Shown here piece after piece: positions 13,357-25,500 of a stretch of DNA of 64,000 bases. The translations under genes and the position numbers were made by a program. Where the stretch lies: NCBI GenBank assembly GCA_013398295.1, contig VZSF01007806.1, positions 62,001 through 126,000 of the forward strand, written 5' to 3'. How positions within the stretch are numbered: position 1 is the stretch's first letter; each line of letters starts with the position of its first letter. The notes beneath the pieces are model-generated. The model had not been told where the DNA came from, searched no databases, and saw only the letters and a program-made list of their open reading frames with translations. The stretch is from Chionis minor (lineage: Eukaryota; Chordata; Aves; Charadriiformes; Chionididae).

Positions 13357-13452
13357 GGGGACACTGTAAATAGGGGACACTGTAAATAGGGGACACTGTA
13401 AATAGGGGACACTGTAAATAGGGGACACTGTAAATAGGGGACACTGTAAATA
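13357..13452. repeat. 16-bp minisatellite, six perfect copies
   Basis: The unit GGGGACACTGTAAATA is repeated six times with no mismatch (13357, 13373, 13389, 13405, 13421, 13437). Perfect identity in otherwise ordinary sequence suggests a recent expansion, so copy number is probably variable between individuals. Confidence 0.97.
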
Positions 13453-16402
13453 GTTACAGTTATCTTCCTGCATACCTAAAAGGCAAACAAATATCCCCTA
13501 ATTTAAAATAATAATGTTAGCCATTTTGCTTACATCAAAATCCTCACACACAACTATGGCAATAAAAAGTGTGCATTAAAAAAGCTCAGCAAGCCATGAG
13601 CACTATTCTCATCCAACTTCCCAATACCCCACAAGAAAGAGATCTGTAGAACCGATGCAACAGAGCATGCCACAGTTCAACAAACTGCATCCCTCAAGCC
13701 AAGCTGCTTCTTGGAACAAGCACGTTCACTGGTCTTGAAGAGATTCTTGAATGCTGCCTTCATGGCCTATCAAAGGAATCTCTTTGCCTTTTCACCGCCT
13801 GTGTATAGTGTCTCTCATCCAGACATTTTACTAAAACTGATGTCAAAGTTCCCAGAATGAAACACTGCAACTGGTAGGAGAATAATTTCTAGTTTGATAT
13901 TGAAGCATAGCATTGTTATGCAAGAGAAGAGGATTTGAAAGTAAGTTTTGGTCTGACGCTGTTTATTGTACTGGTGCCTGCATAAGAGGTACTTGAGACC
14001 CAAAGAGAGAGAAGCACTTCCTAGTTAGGATCCTCATCTTCCCCACTTTAAAAATAAAATAAAAGAACCTGGAAACTGCAAGTTGTATCAAATTGCTTTT
14101 CTGATGTCTTCTAAGATTGAACAAACAGATTTAGGCAGTACATTGAGGATAAATGTGTCACATTTAAGTACACATGTATTTTTCCATTTCAAAAAAAGTC
14201 CCCCAATTAAATATAGATGCATGTGCACGCACTTAAACACTTATGCAATTTCTCTCTTGCACAGTACTTTGCATTGAATTTAATATGATAACCTCCAAAA
14301 CCATGTTTCCATTAGCTACCTTGATACCACAGCTTTGAAAATATTCTCAGTGCTCCAGCATTTAGGACATACAAGACTCAGAAGTGCACACATACAACTC
14401 CGTCTTCAGCATCATCTCACAAGGAGAACATTTCTTTCCTTTTTCTCTCTCTCTTTTTTTTTTTTTGTTGCTTTATTGTCGGTTTTTTTCCCAATAATTT
14501 ATTAAAACTGCTGAAACCATTTTCTGGTCAGTTTTCTTCCTCACCATAGGAAGTATCAATATCTTTGAATCTTCTGATTATTTGCTTGAGCCACACCTTG
14601 GTCCATTCCCTAAAGACCATTTTCCATATGATAATATTGCAATGTTGACAGCGGAATGGCAGTCAAGGGTAGGGGGGGAAGCTTGATAATGCACTTTTAA
14701 ACACAAGCTTTCTCCCTAGATGGTAAAACTGATTTTGTGGCAAACGTTTCTCAATGTCTTATGGAATCATACAAATATTAACAGAACAGCTTCTGGAAGT
14801 TACTTCCTGCCACCATCTTACTACTGTGACCATCATCTCTTAGAAAGAGCGCCCCTAAAAACTAAATGCTTCCCTAATGATAATTGGAAATGACTGACTC
14901 TGAAAGTGCTTTCAGAAAAAGAAGTCTTCGCTCATAGTAGGAAAAGCTAGGAGAATGTCAATAAATTATGAAGGGTTTACAACAATCAGAAGTGTTTCCC
15001 TCCCCATAATGCATAACTGAACTGTGAACCTTCTTGCCATGGCTGTTAGAGGTAGCATAAGTAGACTGAAAAGTGAGGGACTGGAATTATTAATGAAATG
15101 GAAATTTGGAGGATATGACAGAGCAAATACCAGTCATTGTGTTGACTGTAAATGCTTTTGTAAGGCATCCACTATAAGCCAGACTACTGACCTAGATGGA
15201 CCAATGACAAGACTCTCTCCCTTTTCAAGATGGAAATTAGACTTCCGCAGCAAACAAAGTATTTAATTTTCCATTGTGACTTGCAACCAAAGCCTTCAGT
15301 TTTGAGCTTCTCTCCGTAAGATGAATGAATGAAGTGGATTGACTTATCTGCAGCCTCAAAATTACACAAAGTTCTCTGTTCACTCGTCGAGAGAGAGCTT
15401 GAGCACCAGCAGAAGACCAGTTACATCTAAACCCGTCCATAGCCTTCTGTGGAGCCAGGGCTCTGATGGATAAACATCCTCTGGCAGCCTAAAACATTAC
15501 TGCCCCCTCTTGTCCATCCCAGCCTTCTGCTAGGGATCACTGCTTCATAGCCTTCACAACGCAACGTATTAGTTTAAAAGCCTGATGAAGGGTTGTTTGG
15601 GTTGTTTGGGTTTTTTTAAAAGCAGCAAACTCCACTAGCTGTGAACTGCTGGGGCTGAAGCACCTGCACATGGCCCTTTCTGCAGTGCCAATGTTTGGTA
15701 ACATCTTGAGGAGCAAGCAATGTCCAGGATCATTGCAGCAAGATTCGCTAGACAAAGTTGAAGAGGCTGAATTACTCTTGGTTAAAGAGGCTACAATTCT
15801 TCTGACACCCGAGACTCAAAACAGGGTAAGTCCTCAGCAAGTTAACTCAGATGTTTATATAGAACTATAGTGCTTAGTTGGAAAGCTTTCAACTCGCTCC
15901 TAGCTTCAAATGTGACACACAGGAAAGGAAACCACGGCCATATGAAATGATGTAAGATGGAAAAGCCACAGCTGCCCTCAACAACCAGGGCAGAACATCT
16001 TTGAATCAAGGTAAGTGTGCCCCATCCTAGGAAATGTTACCCCAGTCACCGTCCAGGCAGGATTACTCCTAAGAAACCTAATAATTAATCTGCAGTTTCT
16101 CAGAGACTAGTTACCTATGAGGTTTTGCTGTGACTTACCCCTGATTAAAGGCCTAAATAATAAAAAAAAAACCCAGCATAAAAGAGTACGTGTAAGAGCA
16201 GAATCTGAGTAGGCTCAGGCAACGTTTCTGTATTTCTTTTTGTTTGGGAGTGCTTGGGTTTTAGTTGGGTTTATTAATGACATTTAAATGGTGGATAAAT
16301 CTTGAATGTTGATACAAGCTCATCCATGCTTTATAAAAAGAATTGCCTAAACGGGATTCTGGGAAGAAGTAGGCTCTGCAAAAGGACCTACATTATTTTT
16401 CT
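13453..16402. other. Non-coding tract with one weak exon candidate
   Basis: There is no recognisable gene or transposon. The only gene-like sign is a plus-strand acceptor/donor pair at 15686-15825, listed separately. Confidence 0.55.
15686..15825 (+). other. Candidate unannotated exon (weak)
   Basis: An acceptor (CCCTTTCTGCAG, ending at 15685) and a strong donor (CAGG|GTAAGT, GT at 15826) bound 140 bases. They are open in the frame that begins upstream at 15670. The translation is rich in Glu and Leu (a stretch reads KVEEAELLLVKEA) and could form a helix. I recognise no family. Such pairs arise by chance in tens of kilobases, so this is a candidate only. Confidence 0.15.
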
Positions 16403-17542
16403 AAATCATAGAATGGTTAGAGTTGGAAGGGACCTTAAAGATCATCTCAATTCCAAGCCCCCTGACATGGGCAGGGATACCTCCCATTCGACAATGTTGC
16501 TCAGAGCCCCATCCAACCTGACCTTGAACACCTCCAGGGATGGGACATCCACAACTTCCCTCGGCAACCTGTTCCAGTGTCTCATTACCCTCACAGTAAA
16601 GAATTTCTTCCTAATATCTAACCTACATCTACTCTCTTCCAGTTTAAAATCATTACCCCTTGTCCTATTGCTACACTCCCTGATAAAGAGTCACTTCCCA
16701 CCTTTCCTGTAGGCCCCCTTCAGATACTGGAAGGCTGCTCTAAGGTCTCCCCAGAGCCTTCTCTTCTCCAGGCTGAACAACCCCAACTCCCTCAGCCTGT
16801 CTTCACAGCAGAGGTGATCTAACCCTCTCATTGTCTTCATGGCCCTCCTCTGGACTCGCTCCAAGAGGTCCATGTCTTTCTTATGTGTGGGGCTCCAGAG
16901 CGGGACACGGTATTCCACGTGGGGTCTCACAAGAGATGAGCAGAGGAGCAGAGTCACCTCCCTCGATCTGCTGGCCACGCTTCTTTTGATGCAGCCCAGG
17001 ATGCGGTTGGCCTTCTGGGCTTCAACCACACATTGCTGACTCAGGTCCAGCTTCTTATCAACCAACACCCCTCAGTCCTTCCCCTCAGGGCTGCTCTCAA
17101 TCCATTCTCCACCGAGCCTGTATTTGTGCACAGGATTGCCCCGACCCACGTGCACGACCTTGCACCTGGCCTTATTGAACTTCATGAAGATGGCACAGGC
17201 CCACTTCTCTAGCCTGTCCAGGTCCTTCTGGATGGCATCCCTTCCCTCCAGCATGTCACCACTCCACACAGCTTGGTGTCATCGGCAAATTTGCTGAGGG
17301 TGCACTTGGTCCCAACATCCATGTCGCCAACAAAGACGTTAAATAGTGTCGGTCCCCGTACCACCCCCTGAGGAACACCACTCGCCCCTTGGACATCAAG
17401 CCATTGACCGCAATTCTTTGAGTGTGGCCATCCAGCTAATTCCTTATCCACCAAGTAGTCCATCTGTCAAATCCATGTCTCTCTAATTTAGAGACAAGGA
17501 TGTCGTGCAGGACAGTGTCAAATGCCTTGCACAAGTCCAGCT
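16403..17542 (-). mobile_element. 5'-truncated CR1 LINE
   Basis: Read on the minus strand, this is the 3' part of a CR1 retrotransposon: the end of the reverse transcriptase, the C-terminal part of ORF2, the 3' UTR and the typical terminal sequence. On the + strand the terminus reads AATCATAGAATGG at about 16404. The 5' end is lost in the middle of the RT domain near 17,542, as is usual for CR1 copies made by incomplete reverse transcription. No clear target duplication is seen, which is also normal for CR1. Confidence 0.93.
16691..17463 (-). pseudogene. Broken CR1 ORF2 reverse transcriptase fragment
   Basis: Minus-strand pieces in order: 17463-17209 holds the RT motifs [14 protein letters not shown] and [10 protein letters not shown] (the FADD box replaces the classic YADD). 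17269-17072 continues with FMKFNKARCKVVHVGRGN. 17068-16691 continues with [20 protein letters not shown] and [12 protein letters not shown] frameshift lies near 17,210-17,270. An in-frame TGA separates the last two pieces, at the point where CR1 normally reads (D)LGVLVD. The fragment therefore encodes no functional enzyme. The N-terminal endonuclease and most of the RT fingers are absent by truncation. Confidence 0.9.
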
Positions 17543-20500
17543 ATTAACTGTGAATGCCTTTTTTCCTACCACAATATACAACTAAGTCTATCATGTTCAG
17601 AGCAATTCCAGTGATTTATTTTTTTTCTTTCTTCCACCCCCCCCAAACACTGGAATATTCTTTTGCTTGGAATATGCCCATTATAGAAAACGTTTATGGG
17701 AATAGCAGACACAGTTCTGCCTAACACAGAGCTACATAAAGGACTGCCTTCACAGAAACCAGGACAGTTAGGTGCTGTATTCAGCACTTAAATACTATAG
17801 AGAGATCTGCTGTAGAGTGACTGTGGAAAATATATACAGGAATGATCTGCAGGGTAAGGGATAAGCTTCATTTCCTAATCTCCCTCCTTTTTTCACTTTT
17901 TGAGTCTTAAAAAAAACCCCAACCCAGTTGCAAACACCCTCCACTGATTTCCTCTGGCTGACCTTCGTAATGGCACATTCCTTTCACTATGGTGGTCCTC
18001 TGCCACCTTCATTTTATGCCCTGCCCCTAACCCTGGGGCAAAGGGTCCCTGCACTGCGCTCTAGAAGAAGCCTCCATTGCACAGCTGGGGCTGCGCAAGC
18101 TTTTCTCCTATTGCTCTGATGTTTTCTTTGGTGTGCAACAGATTTATAGATAGCTTTTAGAGCTGTAGCTGTTCAAACGACCTTCAGTTAGGGAAAAAAA
18201 AAACCCAATCCCAAAACACAATTCTTCATTGTTACCCACTAGCAAGAAGCAATTGATCATTAACTTTCATGCCCTGATCTTCCACGAGCAGACTTTTCAG
18301 GTACTGCAAATTAATCATTTTCTTAGGAATTCACAGATAAAGTTAATAGGAAGGAGTTACCTCGTGGGATTTGAAAATTGCAGCAAGTCTTTGGCAGAAA
18401 TACTTTTTCTTTACTGGCCTTGAATCTGTAAGGTTCCAGAACAAAAACTTGCAGGTGAAGCGTTAGTCACATCAGCATTAAAATTCCCAGCAACCTGTAC
18501 ATGCTGAGTACACCACACTCAACGTCATCTCCTTGAGCTCACCCACACACCTCTACTTCCCTGTCCACATTAAGTTCCTTTTCGCAAGAGACTGCCACCA
18601 GGGTCATGAATCAAGCAGACTTGGTCAAAAATGTTCTCCAACATTGTCCCTCACCTGCTTCACTGTTGTCCACCTCATCCTCTGCCTTGATGCTGGATAT
18701 CCTTCAAGCTTCCAAGTTGTTCACAAAGCACCTACTGCTACCAGTGCTAGCACCAGCAAACCCCAGGAGACAGCCAGACCCTAGCACTGGGCACAAACCT
18801 GTGTGGCAGGTATTTGTAGCTGAGCTTTCCTCCTCCTCAGTAGTTAGTTTGCGCCCCCGGTTAGACTAAACTAACTACACATATTTCTGTTTATTCACTA
18901 TTCATAATTCAAATACAAGTGAAATTAAAAGGATCTAGAACAGCGATCTAAAGAACTTTAATGAACATAAATAGCATTTTAGAAATAAAGTCTATTATAA
19001 AGCACTTGAACTAATTAAAAGTTTACTCCCTGCTCAAAACCCCTAGCACTCTGCATTAAAAAAGTAAAAGCCTTTTAAAGAAAGCTCTAAAATTCTGAAC
19101 TACTGCAGGTAAGATCTGAACAGGCAATAGTGAAACTAGCCACATTTGCTATCGTATCTCATTCACTAGCACGAACAAGGAAACAACAGTTAAATACACA
19201 ATAAATATCCTAAGAAAAAACAACTGTTCTTTGTAATGCATGAAGACATTTTGCAGTGTACGAGGTCATAATTTTTGACTCATCAGCTCTTCATGATCTC
19301 TAAAATATTATAGATATGCATACTCATACTACAGATACGCATAGTTATACTATAGATATGCATGGTCCTTTCCAAGGAACAGTGGCTAACAATAAAATAA
19401 TAATTTAAGAAAAACAAGCACAATCTTCAATAGAGCTAACAGCCGAGGCAGAAAAGGCCTAGCTTATTTTCTCCCGGAGAACCTGTGCACTGGACCTTTG
19501 AATTAATGTCTTTTTTCCCTTGTTTACACAAGGAAAGTTTTTTTAATACCATATTAATAGCATTTTTAATTAATCAGAAATAATAAGATTTCCAGAAGCC
19601 TGATGAAGCCGAAGGTAATTCTAACTTAAAATAACGATGCAATTCCCAAGAGGATGCATTATCTTTATATTATCCTAGCTTGGTTTTGGTCAAACACAGC
19701 AAGAGAGTAAATTGCTACAGTAGAAGTTAAAAGCAGAGGGGGAAAAAACCCAGGTCAAATAGAAGAGCACACAGCTGAGGAGACAGAAAATACTTGCGAT
19801 CAAAGGGTGGCACAGCACGAGTGTTTTATTACTGTTGCAGGAGTCCAGCCAACGACCCTGCCAAGGGGTTGTCGACGCTCCTCCACCAGTAACAGGCGGA
19901 GAAAACCTCACCAGATCGCTCTGCTCACACCAGCCCTGGGCTGACCCGGGTGGCAGCAGGGCCCCAGCTCACCCCTGGCCGGCACAACTGAAGCAGGTGC
20001 CAGCTATTTTTATGTCTAAACTGCTATTTACATCTGACCTGTTATTAAGTTCAAAGGGAGACGCGGTCGCAGCAACGCCACCGGGAAGGCAAAGCCACGT
20101 GCTCCTGGCTCATCGGTGGAGAAGGGGAGGCTACGGCTGGGAGGGGGCACATGGTCTTGGCCCTGAAATGCCTGGTGGGCTGCAGGGGTGGTGCAGAGAT
20201 GGTCTGCTCTGCCTGTAAACCAGCAGCTGCCTGATGCTGCACAAGTTGTGAGATGCCAAAAAGCCCCCACCTCTCCCTCCCCGCGCACCGCACAACCCAT
20301 TCCTGACAGCACCAGACTGCGGGTAGCACACACTTGCTTGGGCTGATCTCAATGCTTCCAGGTACCAAAATGTGTGCATAGTTTGTAAATAAAGGAGTGT
20401 GGCACCAAATTATTAAACTTTGAAATTCTACATGACAGGGGGCACTGAAGTAACAGTCGAATCTTAAACTGATTTAAATATTTTAACTGATTCACCAATT

Positions 20501-21602
20501 CGTTCTCACAACACAGATCTCAAAGGACTATTCAGAATGTAATCAAGTGGCCAACTACGTGCAAGGAATTTTGTCCGCAGCAGATTATCTGCAAATCGAT
20601 AATTACTTCAAAATCCATTTCAAGTAAATTATTCTCCCGCTACAAAAATCTCAGCTTCTAAGATCTTTTGAAAGATTATTCATTCCTTCATCTCACACTT
20701 AAAAGGATGCCAGGATTCCTGCCATTATATCCTGGACTGTAACTGAAGCCACAGAGTGCCAGCAGCTTTCCTAACAAGGGACCATCTTTTCAGCGAGAGC
20801 CATTATATATCTATCTTAGCGTTTGATTGAGGTATTTAGTATCTTTTTCTTTTTTTCCATAAATGCAAGAGCTGAGCAGTCTTCTAATCTCCGAGATTGC
20901 AAACGCCCAACTTCTACAGCTGCAGTAATTAAACCAACTTCTCATGCCATTACCCACATCAAGTCTCTCCCTTGGCATCTGCTCTATTCCCACACTGCAC
21001 TCTTAAATCAAATCAAGATAAGCTATTTTCTAAGATCAGCTGACTTGTGTCTGCCCTCGAATCACTGCAGCCAAAATGATTCTGAACAGATATGAAGCAT
21101 CTTGCTAAATATCCAAAAGGTCTCTTTTAAAGAAAGAAAAAAAAAAAAGCAGACGTCAATGCATGTGGGTATTTTTAGCACCTCAGTTGTTCTATACTTA
21201 TTCCTTTATGTCTGTCTAAAAAAATAAAAGCACGATCTCTGAGGAAGAGTTGCCAGAAAATGTATTCTACTGCAAAGTCTGCTTTATGAATCTTAGCTAC
21301 GTAAGCACTGCAACAAGTACATCATGCCACCCCTTCAACCAACCATACAAGTCTAAGGATTAGGACTGTACACAGAATGCTTCCTTAGTTTCAAAGAACT
21401 CCTTAAAAAACCACAAACAAATAAACCAAGCCAAAAAGCAAACTCCTCAGCATAATCTTTTTGTCATTCTGCTTAGATGCAATGCTTCAGCATTATGCTT
21501 AAAAACTTCCACCTTGAAGTATTTCTAATTGTCTAACCCCCCCAAGAAAACTCAAGACACTTTGTGGGTTAGTCGTTAAAAAAAAAAAAAAACAAAACCA
21601 CC
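17543..21602. other. Non-coding tract, no gene recognised
   Basis: Frames are short and overlapping. A locally GC-rich patch at about 19,840-20,340 has overlapping frames on both strands (up to 127 codons) but no recognisable domain. A diverged 21-bp tandem repeat lies at 19309-19365. C and A homopolymers occur at about 17,637 and 21,580. Confidence 0.55.
19309..19365. repeat. 21-bp imperfect tandem repeat, about 2.7 copies
   Basis: Units begin TATAGATATGCAT (19309), TACAGATACGCAT (19330) and TATAGATATGCAT (19351). They differ by a few substitutions. Confidence 0.7.
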
Positions 21603-21880
21603 CACCTCCAACTCCAGGACACACCATACTTCAACAAACCTCAAGTCAGCAGCAACAGCAGCAGCAGCTCAGGTCATAGAAATAATCAGGCAATAAAACA
21701 GAACTTATCTCTTCCTTATTCTCTTTCCTTATAGCTGTCACCTTCTTGACCTGAAAACTCCTGCCCCATTACCTTCAATGTGTTTACCCTAATAACCTTG
21801 TGCCTCTGATCTTCTGCAAACTATCTGAAGATTTATTTTCAAGGACAGGATACAGATTATCAAAGGTGTGGGTTATTTGT
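21603..21880. repeat. First copy of a 278-base exact duplication (assembly artefact likely)
   Basis: The copy is identical, base for base by eye, to 21882-22159 and separated from it by a single N at 21881. It contains a CAG-rich stretch (about 21,650-21,668). The single N, the lack of any divergence and the lack of any transposon structure point to two contigs whose overlap was not collapsed. Confidence 0.9.
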
Positions 21881-21881
21881 N

Positions 21882-22159
21882 CACCTCCAACTCCAGGACA
21901 CACCATACTTCAACAAACCTCAAGTCAGCAGCAACAGCAGCAGCAGCTCAGGTCATAGAAATAATCAGGCAATAAAACAGAACTTATCTCTTCCTTATTC
22001 TCTTTCCTTATAGCTGTCACCTTCTTGACCTGAAAACTCCTGCCCCATTACCTTCAATGTGTTTACCCTAATAACCTTGTGCCTCTGATCTTCTGCAAAC
22101 TATCTGAAGATTTATTTTCAAGGACAGGATACAGATTATCAAAGGTGTGGGTTATTTGT
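21882..22159. repeat. Second copy of the 278-base exact duplication
   Basis: Same sequence as 21603-21880. The unique sequence resumes at 22160. Real genomic DNA probably has one copy here. Confidence 0.9.
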
Positions 22160-22457
22160 GTGGAAAGCGGTAGACAGGAAAAGCAGAACTGCGTCAATGA
22201 AGTTTCTCCTAGTTGGAGTAAACTTTTATTTAAAAAAACAAAGAAAATAAAGTAATTTAAGACAGAGCCTTACATCCACAAATACTGGAAGGTAACTTGT
22301 ATTTTGAAGCTAACAGTATTTGAATTTTCTGCTGTAGAAAGATACACATTACCTACCCACCATTATTTTAGATTTTTGAGTTATGCTAGATCTCTTAACA
22401 TAGTAATCAAACTAGGAAAAGGGGGAGCGTGTGGGAAGATACTGGTAAAATACTTAC

Positions 22458-22527
22458 CTTTGTATATAAACTTGAAACTTGCCTCTCCTCTGACCTCGAA
22501 GGACTTGGTCTTCCTTGCAGATATTCC
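22458..22527 (-). other. Candidate unannotated 70-base exon (weak)
   Basis: On the minus strand, an acceptor (TGTCTGTCTTGTAG) is followed by 70 bases and a near-perfect donor (ACAAAG|GTAAGTATT). All three frames are open through the segment; one reads with the stretch EVRGEASFKFIYK. If a minus-strand gene starts at the 56-57 kb CpG island, this would lie in its transcript direction. I recognise no protein family, and chance pairs of this quality are expected in long introns. Confidence 0.2.
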
Positions 22528-25500
22528 CTACAAGACAGACATGTCTCATCACTCAGCCATATCCACCAAGTATTTTTTTCAACTGGCATTACCTACACAT
22601 TGACAGCTCTCTGATCTCAGGGTAAACAACAAACAGTTGAGGGACTCCAGAGTACAAAACTATACAAGAAACATCTCAGCACACACACCAGTATCAAATG
22701 AGTAAGCTTGGTCAGCAGCAGGTTATTACTACTACCACTACTTTCACACAGTGCAAGTCACGTGAGTCTGCAACTTGCCACAAGGTAAATGAATGGGTTT
22801 TCAAAAAATTACAGGCTTTCCAAGTTAAAAATATATGCGCCTCTATTACCCCAGTATCAGACTGACCCTTGTATATTTGTCTTTGAAGACCTTGCACTGC
22901 ATCACTGTTGCACTATGGAAGGCAGCAAGACTTCAGGTTAATTTTACGCAATTTTAAAACAAGCTACTCTGAAGGCTTTCAACCGAACAAACCCATCTAA
23001 CTGTCCTACCCAGTTCTCAACTATTTTTCTATGAATTAAAGTGTTTCCCATCCAGCTGTGGTTTCATTTTAGTCTTCCGTAGAAAACTAAAAACAGGGAA
23101 ATAGCTAGCTTGAATTTGCAAATTCTGTCCTTGTAAACAGACAAAATTCGGGGGGGGGAAAAAAGGAAATTCTGTCACTGTTGCCAGCTCCTCCCCTACT
23201 ACTGAAAAGTACTTTACCATTGTAAAGTGCCCCAAAGCAAGACAACAGAAACATCCATATCCTTAGGAAGACAGAAATCAAATGCTGCATATCCCGCTTA
23301 TTAAAAAAATATATAAAAAAATACTCTAACCAAAACAAAATTAGGGTTTGCTTACAGACGTACACCTGTGCGAAAAGGGACACCATATCCAATGTACTCT
23401 TATTTCCTAGATTAAAAGCCATTCAGGTGACATGATTTTTTTTTTCTTTTTAGACGGTTTGTCTACCTTTTGTGAATTGGATAATTCCTTTTTCCAAATG
23501 GATTAAACTCCAGAATAAGCACATAACAAAAAGTTTGTCCAGAAACATGCGTTATGAATGAAATGGCGTTTGCCTCTGGCAATCTCCCCTTCTGCTGTAT
23601 TATTTAGTGCTCAAATTAAGCTGTTTTGTGGCTTTTGTTAGCACTCGGGTGTCAAATTGACCACATATAACCTGTGCACGTGAAGGACAACATGCAGCTA
23701 GGTATAACCCCTTTGTAACTACAGACACAGCGTTGCTCCCATACCCTTCTCAGCACTAGAGCTGTCTGATGTGCTGCTCTGAGCAGACCCATGCAGGTAT
23801 CCTGCAGATATGAGCTGGTTCCTTAACACGGGCCACGAACACAAGACTCACAAGGACGCATCTATACAACAAGCCTGGGAGATCAGTCCCAGGACAACCA
23901 TCCTGCAATCAAGAGCACATGAGCTACAAAAATAGCTTCTTTCAGAGGAATTAAGACTGCAACAAGACCTCTAGCACCTTCCCTTACTAAGAGAAGCTGG
24001 AAAAAGCAGCAAAGGAAGTCCAGCAAGAACGCCACTGAGCCCTACCCGCAGTTAACATCAAAGGCACCAGGGAAGCCACAGACTCAACTGATCTCCACGT
24101 TAATCCACAGCACCAGTCTGCTTTTGAAGGGAATGCCCTATTGCTTCTGTGATTTGGACCACAGAATGATTTTGGACCACAAGCCAGACTCCCTTTGGAT
24201 GAAACCAACTCAGAAGATTCACCCAGAGTGTGACCCTAATCCCCATGGGAGACACGAGCAGGGGCCAGGGTCATCACGCAGGAGATACTGTAAAACAGTG
24301 CAGCCTCTGTGCTTCTCGTTCCCAGATGCTGCACGGAACTCTGACAGGGGAACATCGATGTTCAGGGAATGGACATTTCCTTTTGTCCACTCTCCGCCAT
24401 GGCCAACACCAGTAACCTCCTGCATTAACACCTCCGATTCCAACCTCCAGGGAAGTGCAATGCTTTTCTATACCCGCTGCTAGGGAAGATGGATGTGTGC
24501 ATACGAGCCTTCAAGCTAAATTACAGCACACTGATCCTGGGCCTGCAGAGAGCCAACCACCACCAGCTGTCTGACTCGGAAGGCTGTCATGCCTTTAAAA
24601 GCAATTCCACAAGGGCAGAAGATTGCTGTTGCTCATAGCATGGCAAGCAGCTAAACTGGAAAGTACCTCTCCACTCTTTGCCCTGTACACCTGCCTTGTG
24701 CCTGCCTTGCTCAGTCCTGCTGACCAAGCACACCTGTACACCGCATATTCTGCTAACACAGTCCACAAAGGCCCTGACAAGGGTCCTCTCCTTCTCCAGC
24801 ACAGTGGCACAACCCCAAGGCACCACAAGCCTAGGTCACCCCTTGATCCAGGTGGGCTGCTGTGTGGCATAGAGCAGATTCGCAACAGTTATTGATGGGA
24901 TGCCATCAAAGGCCACTAGATATTCCCAACCAGCTCTCCCTTCAGCGCAGGCCAGCAAAAAAACCAAAAAAAACCCCTAAGGGATCAACATTTTTGAGGG
25001 AGCCCTTTTCATTCCTTTTTTCTCTCTGCCTCTCCCCTTTCCCCTGTGCTCCCCATGCATCTCTACCTTCCCCTGCTGCAAATTTGAGTAGGGTCACAGG
25101 ACAGACTCCTGAACTACACCACTGGCCATAGTGAAGAGGTAATTTTCATGCATGGTAGGATACCTTATTCAGAGCTCAACTTCACCTGTCCCTCACAGGA
25201 GGACCTCCATCTCCTTCTGCTGATCCCACTAGGCTGCAGAAACCTGGCTTTACAAACTTGGGGAAACTAGTTAGAGCCCTACATTATATCTATATATATA
25301 GATATTATCTCTAGATAGATAGATAGGTATTTTTCTCTCCTTCATCAGGTCCTCTGATGTAGCAGAGGTCTCAGAGGCAAAGGCAGCCCCTATTCATCAA
25401 ACCCAGACATCTTATCCCAAAGTTTCTGCAGGCAGGGGGGCAACGTACACAATGGCAGGCCAACCCACTGTACCACCGCCGGTCTGAGGGGGTACTTAAC

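Noticed and set aside
16839..17039. Plus-strand frames inside the CR1 copies (also 59603-59896 and 40853-41131 -)
   Set aside because: They are antisense shadows of the CR1 reverse transcriptase.
25283..25330. ATCTATATATATAGATA and GATA stretch
   Set aside because: Ordinary AT-rich simple sequence with incidental self-complementarity.
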